Source: Dolomedes plantarius (lineage: Eukaryota > Arthropoda > Arachnida > Araneae > Dolomedidae). Taken from it: DNA of 64,000 bases. A model generated the notes under the pieces. That model worked only from the letters and a program-made list of their open reading frames with translations, made no database searches and had not been told where the DNA came from. The stretch spans positions 149,343,920 to 149,407,919 of the forward strand of contig OU015499.1 in the NCBI GenBank assembly GCA_907164885.2. Reading direction: 5' to 3'. The first letter of the stretch is position 1; every line of letters starts with the position of its first letter. A program made the translations under genes and the position numbers. Below are positions 12,501 to 23,400 of the stretch, one piece after another.

Positions 12501-13229
12501 TATGGGGATGTTCTATCTGTATTGGAAAACCTAATATCCGCAGTAGCATACTTTCTAAAGTAACGATTTCAAAGTGTTTATCAGCATAGTCCCGAGACCT
12601 AACATCCAATGGTGGTGCACCTTTATGAAGTAAAATATGAGCAACTTTAATAACGTGTTCTAATGTTCTTATCTCTTCTTCTACTTTTGTAGCTAAGAAC
12701 AAGGCAGCGATAGATACACTGTATTTCTCTAACTCCGTAAAAGAATGATAAACATAAAACCTATGCATGCATACAATTGCCGTATTAATACATAATTGAG
12801 ATACTTGAAGCCGATTACCAAGGTCTTGAATGAAGTTAGCAGCTAGTTGGCGGTATGAAAGATCTTTATTAACATCAAAGCTTTTTCTGCTCGGGGTGCA
12901 GGCCAGTTCTTCTTTCGAAAAAAACCACTTTTGCGCATGCTCCATTTCGGCTTGAAAAAAAAATTCAGAATAACCACGTCGTAATATATTTCGCAACTTT
13001 CTGTACAGAATACTTTGAAGAACAGTATAACTAAAATACGAAAAATGCTCAATATAACAACACTTCCGTGTGAAGAACCGTACATACACTAGTCATTCAG
13101 ACACAAGGACTGATAGTGCTGGCCTCGTCAAGACAGCAGAAAGTCCCCAAAGCCCCACCCACATGTGCAGTCTGTCAAGAAAAATTATCGGGGCATTAAG
13201 ACGGTAGCGGATTGGTCGGTGCGACGGCA
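9554..13229 (-). repeat. Array unit 3 (type A spacer), running into the gap
   Basis: MITE remnant from 9513 to about 9872, AT-rich 87-bp repeats about 10620-10990, three minisatellite copies, cyclin copy 3, and its 5' flank up to the first N. The sequence follows units 1 and 2 almost base for base. Confidence 0.95.
11950..12945 (-). CDS. Cyclin T-like protein, copy 3 (331-residue short form)
   Basis: As copy 2, with the codon-332 TAA stop and complete cyclin boxes. Residue 8 is Phe where other copies have Tyr (KWFFSKEE), in the motif just before the first cyclin box. The former C-terminal block survives as a separate frame at 11535-11819. Confidence 0.85.
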   Translation of the reverse strand: MEHAQKWFFSKEELACTPSRKSFDVNKDLSYRQLAANFIQDLGNRLQVSQLCINTAIVCMHRFYVYHSFTELEKYSVSIAALFLATKVEEEIRTLEHVIKVAHILLHKGAPPLDVRSRDYADKHFEIVTLESMLLRILGFPIQIEHPHTYVVKVCQLVKASKDLAKASDFMATTSLHMTTMCLQYKPQVVACVCFHFACKWTNWKIEPCSEGKEWYFYVDKSVTLELLESLTREFITILESSPVWFRRKFMPLKDIPKTLTGEASSEHHSADIKSLEIKKDFSSPGTSASTSLSAFCIQTENKPVKVESARKRPAPPAQFPPAKKVLPKSS

Positions 13230-13729
13230 NNNNNNNNNNNNNNNNNNNNNNNNNNNNNNNNNNNNNNNNNNNNNNNNNNNNNNNNNNNNNNNNNNNNNNN
13301 NNNNNNNNNNNNNNNNNNNNNNNNNNNNNNNNNNNNNNNNNNNNNNNNNNNNNNNNNNNNNNNNNNNNNNNNNNNNNNNNNNNNNNNNNNNNNNNNNNNN
13401 NNNNNNNNNNNNNNNNNNNNNNNNNNNNNNNNNNNNNNNNNNNNNNNNNNNNNNNNNNNNNNNNNNNNNNNNNNNNNNNNNNNNNNNNNNNNNNNNNNNN
13501 NNNNNNNNNNNNNNNNNNNNNNNNNNNNNNNNNNNNNNNNNNNNNNNNNNNNNNNNNNNNNNNNNNNNNNNNNNNNNNNNNNNNNNNNNNNNNNNNNNNN
13601 NNNNNNNNNNNNNNNNNNNNNNNNNNNNNNNNNNNNNNNNNNNNNNNNNNNNNNNNNNNNNNNNNNNNNNNNNNNNNNNNNNNNNNNNNNNNNNNNNNNN
13701 NNNNNNNNNNNNNNNNNNNNNNNNNNNNN
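13230..13729. other. Assembly gap of exactly 500 N
   Basis: The left flank is the 5' region of copy 3 (ends gcgacggca) and the right flank is inside the 87-bp repeat block (begins tttttaatac). In unit 2-3 the same two points are about 1558 bp apart, so the gap most likely stands for ~1.56 kb or more. It falls where subfamily 1-3 changes to subfamily 4-11. Confidence 0.95.
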
Positions 13730-16593
13730 TTTTTAATACAAACCACTTTTTTAAATTATGAAACTTGGAAATTGTTTTGAAAAAATCATTCTCAAATATT
13801 GGAAATTTTGGGTTTTTCTTTTAGCTTTTTTAATAAAAATCACCTTTTTAAATTATGAAATTTAGAAATATTTTTGAAAAATCATTTAATCGTTGGACGT
13901 AGATTTATTTGAAATTTTAATAAAAATTACATTTTTAAATTCTGAAACATAGAAAATTTTTGAAAAAAGCATTCGAATATTGAAGTTTATTTCCACACCA
14001 CCCAAGAGGTAAAACTTCCTAGGCGCGTTTGGTTTAACGTGGTATCGGCCGGACCCCTAATCCACGTGTATTTTTATGAAAAATCGTAACTTTTCAAAAA
14101 AAATACAATTACAATTTAAATATACAATTACATTTTAGATATACAATTACATTTCAAATCACAGAAATATATTTAAATTACACACATTAGAAACATTTTA
14201 AATATTCATTTTTAAATACCCTTAAAAACGTTACACATACACAAATAAAACATTATAAATACACAAATAAAACATTATAAATACATTAGCGTGGAAAATT
14301 ACAGACACTGGAGCGTGGAAAATTAAAACATTTCCCCCTTCCCCCAGCACTGAAAACTTCACGCCGTATGATAATATTACAAATTATTAAAAACTATACT
14401 TAAGAAATTTTCACTTACCTAAACGTTTTCTTTCTAATCGGCAAAATTTTCTGCAGATGATACATACTTGTGAGAGAGGATTTGGTCAGTTTGTTAGAAG
14501 CAGGTTCCGGTTAAGGCACTTTTTGCCCAGGAGCTTCTTGGACCCCAGACTTAACAACCACTCTCTCAAAGACAATTACAGGGTCATCGGAGACATTAGA
14601 AGGCATCTCTGTTGTGTTAGTGTTTTTCTCCAGAGTCACTTCTGATTCCGACTCTTTAGCAAATTGATGATTCAACTTATTCATAGAAGCAGCATGCACT
14701 GGATGTAAATCCGTACTTACACTGCTTTTTGTTCACCCTCTCCTTCCTTACATGTGAATGTAGCTCCAGAGAATTGGAGAAATATTTGTGAACCCTTTCA
14801 TGTTCGTTCAAGGCATGCTGTGGTTTACGTAGTACCGGCCACACACTCACTTCAGTACAAGGTAGAGCTGGTTTCTGTCCTAAGCGCTCCTTTTCATTTC
14901 TCTCCCGGTAAGCGTAGAGTGATATGGAGCGTTGTGAAGATTTTGGGAGGACTTTCTTTGCTGGTGGAAATTGTGTAGGCGGTGCAGGACGCTTTCGGGC
15001 ACTTTCTACTTTAACAGGCTTATTTTCCGTTTGTATACAAAATGCTGACAATGATGTGGATGCTGAAGTTCCTGGAGATGAGAAATCCTTTTTTATCACT
15101 AAACTTTTGATATCAGCAGAGTGGTGTTCAGAAGAAGCCTCACCAGTCAATGCTCTTGGAATATCCTTTAAAGGCATAAATTTCCTTCTAAACCAAACGG
15201 GACTGCTTTCTAATATTGTAATAAATTCACGTGTTAAACTTTCAAGGAGTTCTAAAGTTACACTTTTATCAACATAAAAATACCACTCTTTCCCTTCAGA
15301 ACAAGGCTCAATTTTCCAATTTGTCCATTTACAAGCGAAATGAAAGCATACACATGCAACTACCTGAGGCTTGTACTGAAGACACATTGTTGTCATGTGT
15401 AAACTTGTCGTAGCCATGAAATCGGATGCTTTAGCTAAATCTTTGCTAGCTTTAACGAGCTGACACACTTTAACAACATAAGTATGGGGATGTTCTATCT
15501 GTATTGGAAAACCTAATATCCGCAGTAGCATACTTTCTAAAGTAACGATTTCAAAGTGTTTATCAGCATAGTCCCGAGACCTAACATCCAATGGTGGTGC
15601 ACCTTTATGAAGTAAAATATGAGCAACTTTAATAACGTGTTCTAATGTTCTTATCTCTTCTTCTACTTTTGTAGCTAAGAACAAGGCAGCGATAGATACA
15701 CTGTATTTCTCTAACTCCGTAAAAGAATGATAAACATAAAACCTATGCATGCATACAATTGCCGTATTAATACATAATTGAGATACTTGAAGCCGATTAC
15801 CAAGGTCTTGAATGAAGTTAGCAGCTAGTTGGCGGTATGAAAGATCTTTATTAACATCAAAGCTTTTTCTGCTCGGGGTGCAGGCCAGTTCTTCTTTCGA
15901 AAAATACCACTTTTGCGCATGTTCCATTTCGGCTTGAAAAAAAAATTCAGAATAACCACGTCGTAATATATTTCGCAACTTTCTGTACAGAATACTTTGA
16001 AGAACAGTATAACTAAAATACGAAAAATGCTCAATATAACAACACTTCCGCGTGAAGAACCGTACATACACTAGTCATTCAGACACAAAAACTGATAGTG
16101 CTGGCCTCGTCAAGACAGCAGAAAGTCCCCAAAGCCCCACCCACATGTGCAGTCTGTCAAGAAAAATTATCGGGTCATTAAGACGGTAGCGGATTGGTCG
16201 GTGCGACGGCAGGTGACGAAGGCGATTGCCTCAAGGTCACCAAACAATGCGACAAAGGTTACTGAACAAATCTTCCACGAATCGCTATCTGGGAACCGCA
16301 AGGTTCTTACAAATATATATAAAGCAAAGAAAAATTGTTTCAATAATGGTATGTCTACCCTTTTTTGAGGCTGTCAATATGCAGCTCCTAACTGTACTAC
16401 GGCGAATAACTGTTGAATTGTATAAAAATGTCAAACAATGGCATATAACTCTATGGTATTATGCACTCCATAGAGACGAAAAAGTTCCCTGCCTTTTATC
16501 AACAGAATAAACAGTAAAAATAAGAAAATTAATCCTTAAGAACGACACTTAAAGCTGCTATGCACAAACCCCATGGGATTCGTTCACCTCAAT
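13730..16593 (-). repeat. Array unit 4 (type A spacer, left part in gap)
   Basis: It begins in the 87-bp repeat block. It has aatacaaacc where units 1-3 have aatagaaacc, and two copies of the 22-bp minisatellite, so it belongs with units 5-11. The presence of the 87-bp block shows it is type A. Confidence 0.9.
14511..15927 (-). pseudogene. Cyclin T-like gene, copy 4 (full-length class with C-terminal frameshift)
   Basis: It has CAA at codon 332 and so reads on into the C-terminal extension. One extra T in the run near 14724-14729 (ctgctttttg where others have ctgcttttg) shifts the frame, and translation ends at 14677 after 416 residues from the inner ATG at 15927. Without the extra base it would run to 14511 like copy 5. 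Residue 318 is Thr here, against Ala or Ser elsewhere. The cyclin boxes are intact, so the protein could still work; the indel may also be a sequencing error. Confidence 0.8.
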
Positions 16594-17341
16594 CTTAAGG
16601 GGACGCATCAGTAGACCTCGCCGATCGTTCGGCTCAATGTTAATGAATTGCGAAATAAATATTTGCATACCGGGTTCCCTAATGAATATTTTTGAATTCT
16701 GTTTTCGGAATCTGAAAGTAGACTTCCAAAATAAATGCGTGGCTTTGCTAATTTTTTTAATTATTATTCAAAATATTTGTAAAATTAAGTTAAAGTTCAA
16801 AATTCCAAAACGAGAGGCATCGCTTGCTAAAAAGCTCTGTAACAAAATAACTAATAATAATTTGAAAATTTGGAAAACAAGACGCAAATCTTGAAACTTC
16901 AGGCTTTTTTTAAAGATTTCTTTTACATTTTTTGTGTTAATAGGTAATTTGTATTCTAAGCAGTTATTTTGCATTTCCATCTGTAAAACGGGAGTTTTTG
17001 GCTAAAAGCTCCGCCTCCACTGGTAGAGGGGGAAGATTGCTACTTTCCCCCTCTCTGTTAAGCTGGGCGGTAATTCTATACCTGAAGGAGGGAGATGACA
17101 CAAAGAACCTAACACAAAGAATTTGCGCTTGTGCATTCATTTTACTTGTGCTTCCTTGTGAGTTTTGAGATCCATCGGAAAGAATAGTAGTACTATTTCT
17201 CTCGTTCTATAAGTGTTTACTTCCGTAAATAAGATTAATGTTCATTTAACATAAATATCACATCTTCGTGCTTTCCATGTAAAGAGTTCTCAAATTTCAT
17301 TTCACCTGTTAATCTATATTTATTTCAATCAATATTTATTT

Positions 17342-17371
17342 CGATAAGTGCTACTCCTGTAGCACTTATCG
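17342..17371. repeat. Perfect hairpin in type B block
   Basis: Thirteen-base arms (cgataagtgctac / gtagcacttatcg) around a four-base loop. The same hairpin recurs in unit 9 about 16.04 kb further on. Its role is unknown; it could be a fold-back inside a transposon end. Confidence 0.7.
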
Positions 17372-17454
17372 TTAGACGTTCACCTTTTGTAAGACACCGC
17401 TATATTACTGGCTACTTTATGATAGGAAACACATATAGATGAGCAAACATTGCT

Positions 17455-17567
17455 CCCTATGAGGGAGACGACACAAAATCAACCAAGCCTTATTCGGGAT
17501 TTGAACCCCAAGCCCACTGCGTGGAAGCACAGGACACTAAACACAATACCATGTTGGCAGCTGGTAC
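17455..17567 (-). other. tRNA-like/SINE-like patch in type B block
   Basis: On the minus strand ggttcaaatcc (17497-17507) matches the Pol III B box consensus, and a loosely A-box-like stretch lies about 50 bases upstream near 17550. There is no full cloverleaf, and the patch abuts a microsatellite, as many tRNA-derived SINEs do. Promoter elements are suggestive only. Confidence 0.3.
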
Positions 17568-17616
17568 GCACACACACATATATATATATACATACACACA
17601 CACACACATATATGTA

Positions 17617-17671
<55 letters not shown>

Positions 17672-17686
17672 ATGTATATAGGTATA

Positions 17687-17772
<86 letters not shown>

Positions 17773-17850
17773 CACACACACATATATATATGCATATATA
17801 TACATACACACACGCACATATATATACATATATATATACATATATACATA
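17568..17850. repeat. CA/TA/TG compound microsatellite (unit 5)
   Basis: Mixed runs of (CA)n, (TA)n and (TG)n. All six frames give long meaningless Tyr-Ile or Thr-His translations. The matching run in unit 9 (33605-33887) differs in length and internal order. Confidence 0.97.
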
Positions 17851-18317
17851 GAAAAATTTTGAAAAAAGCATTCGAATATTGAAGTTTATTTCCACACCAC
17901 CCAAGAGGTAAAACTTCCTAGGCGCGTTTGGTTTAACGTGGTATCGGCCGGACCCCTAATCCACGTGTATTTTTTATGAAAAATCGTAACTTTTCAAAAA
18001 AAATACAATTACAATTTAAATATACAATTACATTTTAGATATACAATTACATTTCAAATCACAGAAATATATTTAAATTACACACATTAGAAACATTTTA
18101 AATATTCATTTTTAAATACCCTTAAAAACGTTACACATACACAAATAAAACATTATAAATACACAAATAAAACATTATAAATACATTAGCGTGGAAAATT
18201 ACAGACACTGGAGCGTGGAAAATTAAAACATTTCCCCCTTTCCCCAGCACTGAAAACTTCACGCCGTATGATAATATTACAAATTATTAAAAACTATACT
18301 TAAGAAATTTTCACTTA

Positions 18318-18319
18318 CC
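18318..18319 (-). other. Strong 5' splice-site consensus downstream of the stop (copy 5)
   Basis: On the minus strand, about 92 bases beyond the TAA at 18411-18413, the sequence is acgtttag|gtaagtga, a near-perfect donor. It is conserved in every copy that reaches this point (for example near 3325 in copy 1 and 22365 in copy 6). No obvious acceptor-exon pair follows in the unit. It may splice a 3' UTR intron, feed an exon elsewhere, or be a leftover of the parent gene. Confidence 0.45.
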
Positions 18320-18410
18320 TAAACGTTTTCTTTCTAATCGGCAAAATTTTCTGCAGATGATACATACTTGTGAGAGAGGATTTGGTCAGTTTGTTAGAAG
18401 CAGGTTCCGG

Positions 18411-19826
18411 TTAAGGCACTTTTTGCCCAGGAGCTTCTTGGACCCCAGACTTAACAACCACTCTCTCAAAGACAATTACAGGGTCATCGGAGACATTAGA
18501 AGGCATCTCTGTTGTGTTAGTGTTTTTCTCCAGAGTCACTTCTGATTCCGACTCTTTAGCAAATTGATGATTCAACTTATTCATAGAAGCAGCATGCACT
18601 GGATGTAAATCCGTACTTACACTGCTTTTGTTCACCCTCTCCTTCCTTACATGTGAATGTAGCTCCAGAGAATTGGAGAAATATTTGTGAACCCTTTCAT
18701 GTTCGTTCAAGGCATGCTGTGGTTTACGTAGTACCGGCCACACACTCACTTCAGTACAAGGTAGAGCTGGTTTCTGTCCTAAGCGCTCCTTTTCATTTCT
18801 CTCCCGGTAAGCGTAGAGTGATATGGAGCGTTGTGAAGATTTTGGGAGGACTTTCTTTGCTGGTGGAAATTGTGAAGGCGGTGCAGGACGCTTTCGGGCA
18901 CTTTCTACTTTAACAGGCTTATTTTCCGTTTGTATACAAAATGCTGACAATGATGTGGATGCTGAAGTTCCTGGAGATGAGAAATCCTTTTTTATCACTA
19001 AACTTTTGATATCAGCAGAGTGGTGTTCAGAAGAAGCCTCACCAGTCAATGCTCTTGGAATATCCTTTAAAGGCATAAATTTCCTTCTAAACCAAACGGG
19101 ACTGCTTTCTAATATTGTAATAAATTCACGTGTTAAACTTTCAAGGAGTTCTAAAGTTACACTTTTATCAACATAAAAATACCACTCTTTCCCTTCAGAA
19201 CAAGGCTCAATTTTCCAATTTGTCCATTTACAAGCGAAATGAAAGCATACACATGCAACTACCTGAGGCTTGTACTGAAGACACATTGTTGTCATGTGTA
19301 AACTTGTCGTAGCCATGAAATCGGATGCTTTAGCTAAATCTTTGCTAGCTTTAACGAGCTGACACACTTTAACAACATAAGTATGGGGATGTTCTATCTG
19401 TATTGGAAAACCTAATATCCGCAGTAGCATACTTTCTAAAGTAACGATTTCAAAGTGTTTATCAGCATAGTCCCGAGACCTAACATCCAATGGTGGTGCA
19501 CCTTTATGAAGTAAAATATGAGCAACTTTAATAACGTGTTCTAATGTTCTTATCTCTTCTTCTACTTTTGTAGCTAAGAACAAGGCAGCGATAGATACAC
19601 TGTATTTCTCTAACTCCGTAAAAGAATGATAAACATAAAACCTATGCATGCATACAATTGCCGTATTAATACATAATTGAGATACTTGAAGCCGATTACC
19701 AAGGTCTTGAATGAAGTTAGCAGCTAGTTGGCGGTATGAAAGATCTTTATTAACATCAAAGCTTTTTCTGCTCGGGGTGCAGGCCAGTTCTTCTTTCGAA
19801 AAATACCACTTTTGCGCATGCTCCAT
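18411..19826 (-). CDS. Cyclin T-like protein, copy 5 (471-residue full form)
   Basis: The product is a cyclin T paralogue, expected to bind and activate a CDK9-type kinase as P-TEFb, which phosphorylates the RNA polymerase II C-terminal domain and pausing factors in the nucleus. The N-terminus KWYFSKEEL and core match animal cyclin T. First cyclin box is about residues 28-140 (SYRQLAANFIQDLG, HRFYV 62-66, KVEE 87-90, LEHVIKVAH). Second box is about 145-248 (HPHTYVVK, SKDLA, VVACVC 189-194, ACKWTNW). The tail (250-471) is Ser/Lys-rich and not recognised; it lacks the long His-rich tract of vertebrate cyclin T1. Total length is shorter than vertebrate cyclin T1. The start at 19826 is chosen over the in-frame ATG at 19970 because homology begins there and it has G at -3 and +4. 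There are no introns in the frame. This copy is identical in protein to copy 6. Confidence 0.9.
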   Translation of the reverse strand: MEHAQKWYFSKEELACTPSRKSFDVNKDLSYRQLAANFIQDLGNRLQVSQLCINTAIVCMHRFYVYHSFTELEKYSVSIAALFLATKVEEEIRTLEHVIKVAHILLHKGAPPLDVRSRDYADKHFEIVTLESMLLRILGFPIQIEHPHTYVVKVCQLVKASKDLAKASDFMATTSLHMTTMCLQYKPQVVACVCFHFACKWTNWKIEPCSEGKEWYFYVDKSVTLELLESLTREFITILESSPVWFRRKFMPLKDIPRALTGEASSEHHSADIKSLVIKKDFSSPGTSASTSLSAFCIQTENKPVKVESARKRPAPPSQFPPAKKVLPKSSQRSISLYAYRERNEKERLGQKPALPCTEVSVWPVLRKPQHALNEHERVHKYFSNSLELHSHVRKERVNKSSVSTDLHPVHAASMNKLNHQFAKESESEVTLEKNTNTTEMPSNVSDDPVIVFERVVVKSGVQEAPGQKVP

Positions 19827-19969
19827 TTCGGCTTGAAAAGAAAATTCAGAATAACCACGTCGTAATATATTTCGCAACTTTCTGTACAGAATACTTTGAA
19901 GAACAGTATAACTAAAATACGAAAAATGCTCAATATAACAACACTTCCGCGTGAAGAACCGTACATACA

Positions 19970-20110
19970 CTAGTCATTCAGACACAAGGACTGATAGTGC
20001 TGGCCTCGTCAAGACAGCAGAAAGTCCCCAAAGCCCCACCCACATGTGCAGTCTGTCAAGAAAAATTATCGGGGCATTAAGACGGTAGCGGATTGGTCGG
20101 TGCGACGGCA
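19970..20110 (-). promoter_or_regulatory. Candidate promoter of cyclin copy 5
   Basis: Read on the minus strand: an inverted ATTGG (CCAAT box) at 20092-20096, a palindromic E-box cacatgtg at 20041-20048 next to a CACCC/GC-type box (gtggggctt), and an arthropod-style initiator TCAGTC at 19989-19994. No TATA box is seen. Initiation here would give a leader of about 165 bases to the preferred ATG, but only about 20 to the upstream in-frame ATG. The other units have the same elements; in unit 1 they are at 5096-5100, 5045-5052 and 4993-4998. Confidence 0.45.
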
Positions 20111-20492
20111 GGTGACGAAGGCGATTGCCTCAAGGTCACCAAACAATGCGACAAAGGTTACTGAACAAATCTTCCACGAATCGCTATCTGGGAACCGCAA
20201 GGTTCTTACAAATATATATAAAGCAAAGAAAAATTGTTTCAATAATGGTATGTCTACCCTTTTTTGAGGCTGTCAATATGCAGCTCCTAACTGTACTACG
20301 GCGAATAACTGTTGAATTGTATAAAAATGTCAAACAATGGCATATAACTCTATGGTATTATGCACTCCATAGAGACGAAAAAGTTCCCTGCCTTTTATCA
20401 ACAGAATAAACAGTAAAAATAAGAAAATTAATCCTTAAGAACGACACTTAAAGCTGCTATGCACAAACCCCATGGGATTCGTTCACCTCAAT

Positions 20493-23400
20493 CTTAACCT
20501 ATGGAGAAAATTTGTCCACGGATTGTAGAATTGGATTCAAAGATTTTGTTTTCAAATTGTACTCTGTTGTAGAGAAAGAAATTTTACATAGGTAGACATT
20601 TTTCGTTTTTTTAAAGGCAATAAAATTTTAAAATTTAAATTATTCTTAGAAAAATCTAACATAGTGTGTTTTAAACGCTCATAAATTACTTCGGTAGACA
20701 AAATTTATAAAAACAATCCTGTAGCGCTTTGCAGAAAATTTCCGGCTATCTAACACCAATTTTATTTGATTATCAGCATTTATGTAGCTGTAAACAGTAG
20801 GCAAAAAGATTTTAAATGAAAAATTCTGCTGAGAATTTCGCTTGTTGAGGGGGTGGGGGAGAGATGATGATTGATAACTTTGACGACAGCGCCCACTGCA
20901 GCCAGAGGTAGCGCTCTGGACTTGCCACCCCACGAGAGAGGGGTCAGTTAACTAAAGCCGAAAACGTTACGGTATTGTATATATTAATACTATGGATGGA
21001 ATTTTAATAAATTTTGTCTCTGAATGTCCATGGTAATCTGAACTACAATAATGTGAAAGATTATGTGTCAAAAACTTGTAAAATAAACGTATAAATTTTT
21101 TAAGCTGGATTGTCAGAAATTTATAAGGTGTAACTTTGCTTATATATTTTTGCAGTTGACTGTACCCTCCATATTGATACATGAAATAGGATAAGTATGA
21201 GAAACCAGCGATAACGTGACATTCTTCTAAAGCATGGCCGCAGTTATTGAGCATGCGCATTTCCCTGAGCCGCTATGCCAAACATACGCTCGTTATATTT
21301 ATACTCTCCAGTGACAACGATATCGCTTAAGCGCGTAGTTTGTTGTTTATTTCATTCAATTCTTTGTAATCTTTATAATTAAAAGAAAAAAAATGATGCT
21401 CTTCGCGATAATTTTCGCAACTTTTGGCACCACTCTAGATTTTTGTGCAAGGCCGCAATCTTGGATTTTTTTTTTTTTTTTTTGCGCAAACTTTGTAGAT
21501 ATTACCGTGTTTTGAGGAGTGGAAAAATTCTCGTCAATGTGTTCTAAGCAGTGTTTTAAAAACGCTGGACTCAGAATTTGTTTTAGCTTTTTTAATAAAA
21601 ACCTACTTTAAATTATGAAACTCGGAAAAAATTTTGAAAAGTCATTTAAACGTTGGACTTTAATTTATTTTTGGGTTTTTAATACAAACCACTTTTTTAA
21701 ATTATGAAACTTGGAAATTGTTTTGAAAAAATCATTCTCAAATATTGGAAATTTTGGGTTTTTCTTTTAGCTTTTTTAATAAAAATCACCTTTTTAAATT
21801 ATGAAACTTAGAAATATTTTTGAAAAATCATTTAATCGTTGGACGTAGATTTATTTGAAATTTTAATAAAAATTACATTTTTAAATTCTGAAACATAGAA
21901 AATTTTTGAAAAAAGCATTCGAATATTGAAGTTTATTTCCACACCACCCAAGAGGTAAAACTTCCTAGGCGCGTTTGGTTTAACGTGGTATCGGCCGGAC
22001 CCCTAATCCACGTGTATTTTTTATGAAAAATCGTAACTTTTCAAAAAAAATACAATTACAATTTAAATATACAATTACATTTTAGATATACAATTACATT
22101 TCAAATCACAGAAATATATTTAAATTACACACATTAGAAACATTTTAAATATTCATTTTTAAATACCCTTAAAAACGTTACACATACACAAATAAAACAT
22201 TATAAATACACAAATAAAACATTATAAATACATTAGCGTGGAAAATTACAGACACTGGAGCGTGGAAAATTAAAACATTTCCCCCTTTCCCCAGCACTGA
22301 AAACTTCACGCCGTATGATAATATTACAAATTATTAAAAACTATACTTAAGAAATTTTCACTTACCTAAACGTTTTCTTTCTAATCGGCAAAATTTTCTG
22401 CAGATGATACATACTTGTGAGAGAGGATTTGGTCAGTTTGTTAGAAGCAGGTTCCGGTTAAGGCACTTTTTGCCCAGGAGCTTCTTGGACCCCAGACTTA
22501 ACAACCACTCTCTCAAAGACAATTACAGGGTCATCGGAGACATTAGAAGGCATCTCTGTTGTGTTAGTGTTTTTCTCCAGAGTCACTTCTGATTCCGACT
22601 CTTTAGCAAATTGATGATTCAACTTATTCATAGAAGCAGCATGCACTGGATGTAAATCCGTACTTACACTGCTTTTGTTCACCCTCTCCTTCCTTACATG
22701 TGAATGTAGCTCCAGAGAATTGGAGAAATATTTGTGAACCCTTTCATGTTCGTTCAAGGCATGCTGTGGTTTACGTAGTACCGGCCACACACTCACTTCA
22801 GTACAAGGTAGAGCTGGTTTCTGTCCTAAGCGCTCCTTTTCATTTCTCTCCCGGTAAGCGTAGAGTGATATGGAGCGTTGTGAAGATTTTGGGAGGACTT
22901 TCTTTGCTGGTGGAAATTGTGAAGGCGGTGCAGGACGCTTTCGGGCACTTTCTACTTTAACAGGCTTATTTTCCGTTTGTATACAAAATGCTGACAATGA
23001 TGTGGATGCTGAAGTTCCTGGAGATGAGAAATCCTTTTTTATCACTAAACTTTTGATATCAGCAGAGTGGTGTTCAGAAGAAGCCTCACCAGTCAATGCT
23101 CTTGGAATATCCTTTAAAGGCATAAATTTCCTTCTAAACCAAACGGGACTGCTTTCTAATATTGTAATAAATTCACGTGTTAAACTTTCAAGGAGTTCTA
23201 AAGTTACACTTTTATCAACATAAAAATACCACTCTTTCCCTTCAGAACAAGGCTCAATTTTCCAATTTGTCCATTTACAAGCGAAATGAAAGCATACACA
23301 TGCAACTACCTGAGGCTTGTACTGAAGACACATTGTTGTCATGTGTAAACTTGTCGTAGCCATGAAATCGGATGCTTTAGCTAAATCTTTGCTAGCTTTA

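Larger units (their letters stand above)
16599..17850. mobile_element. Type B spacer block, probable TTAA-inserted element with later deletion
   Basis: This foreign block starts right after TTAA with ggggacgcatcag and ends in a long CA/TA microsatellite that merges into unit sequence at catagaaaa. It holds GC-rich hairpins (17026-17052 and 17342-17371) and a patch with a Pol III B-box-like sequence at 17497-17507 on the minus strand. About 1.4 kb of type A spacer is missing. No transposase frame is present. The small frames at 16637-16980 have no recognisable motif. An insertion at TTAA followed by a deletion running from the microsatellite into the unit would explain it. Confidence 0.55.
16594..20492 (-). 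repeat. Array unit 5 (type B spacer)
   Basis: At the TTAA of 16595-16598 the usual MITE text is replaced by an unrelated 1.25 kb block (see 16599-17850). Normal unit sequence resumes at the end of the AT-rich repeats (catagaaaaa). The rest is as in other units, with two 22-bp minisatellite copies and cyclin copy 5. Confidence 0.93.

Noticed and set aside
13093..13761. Frames of about 170-220 codons across the gap
   Set aside because: They consist almost wholly of unknown residues from the N run.
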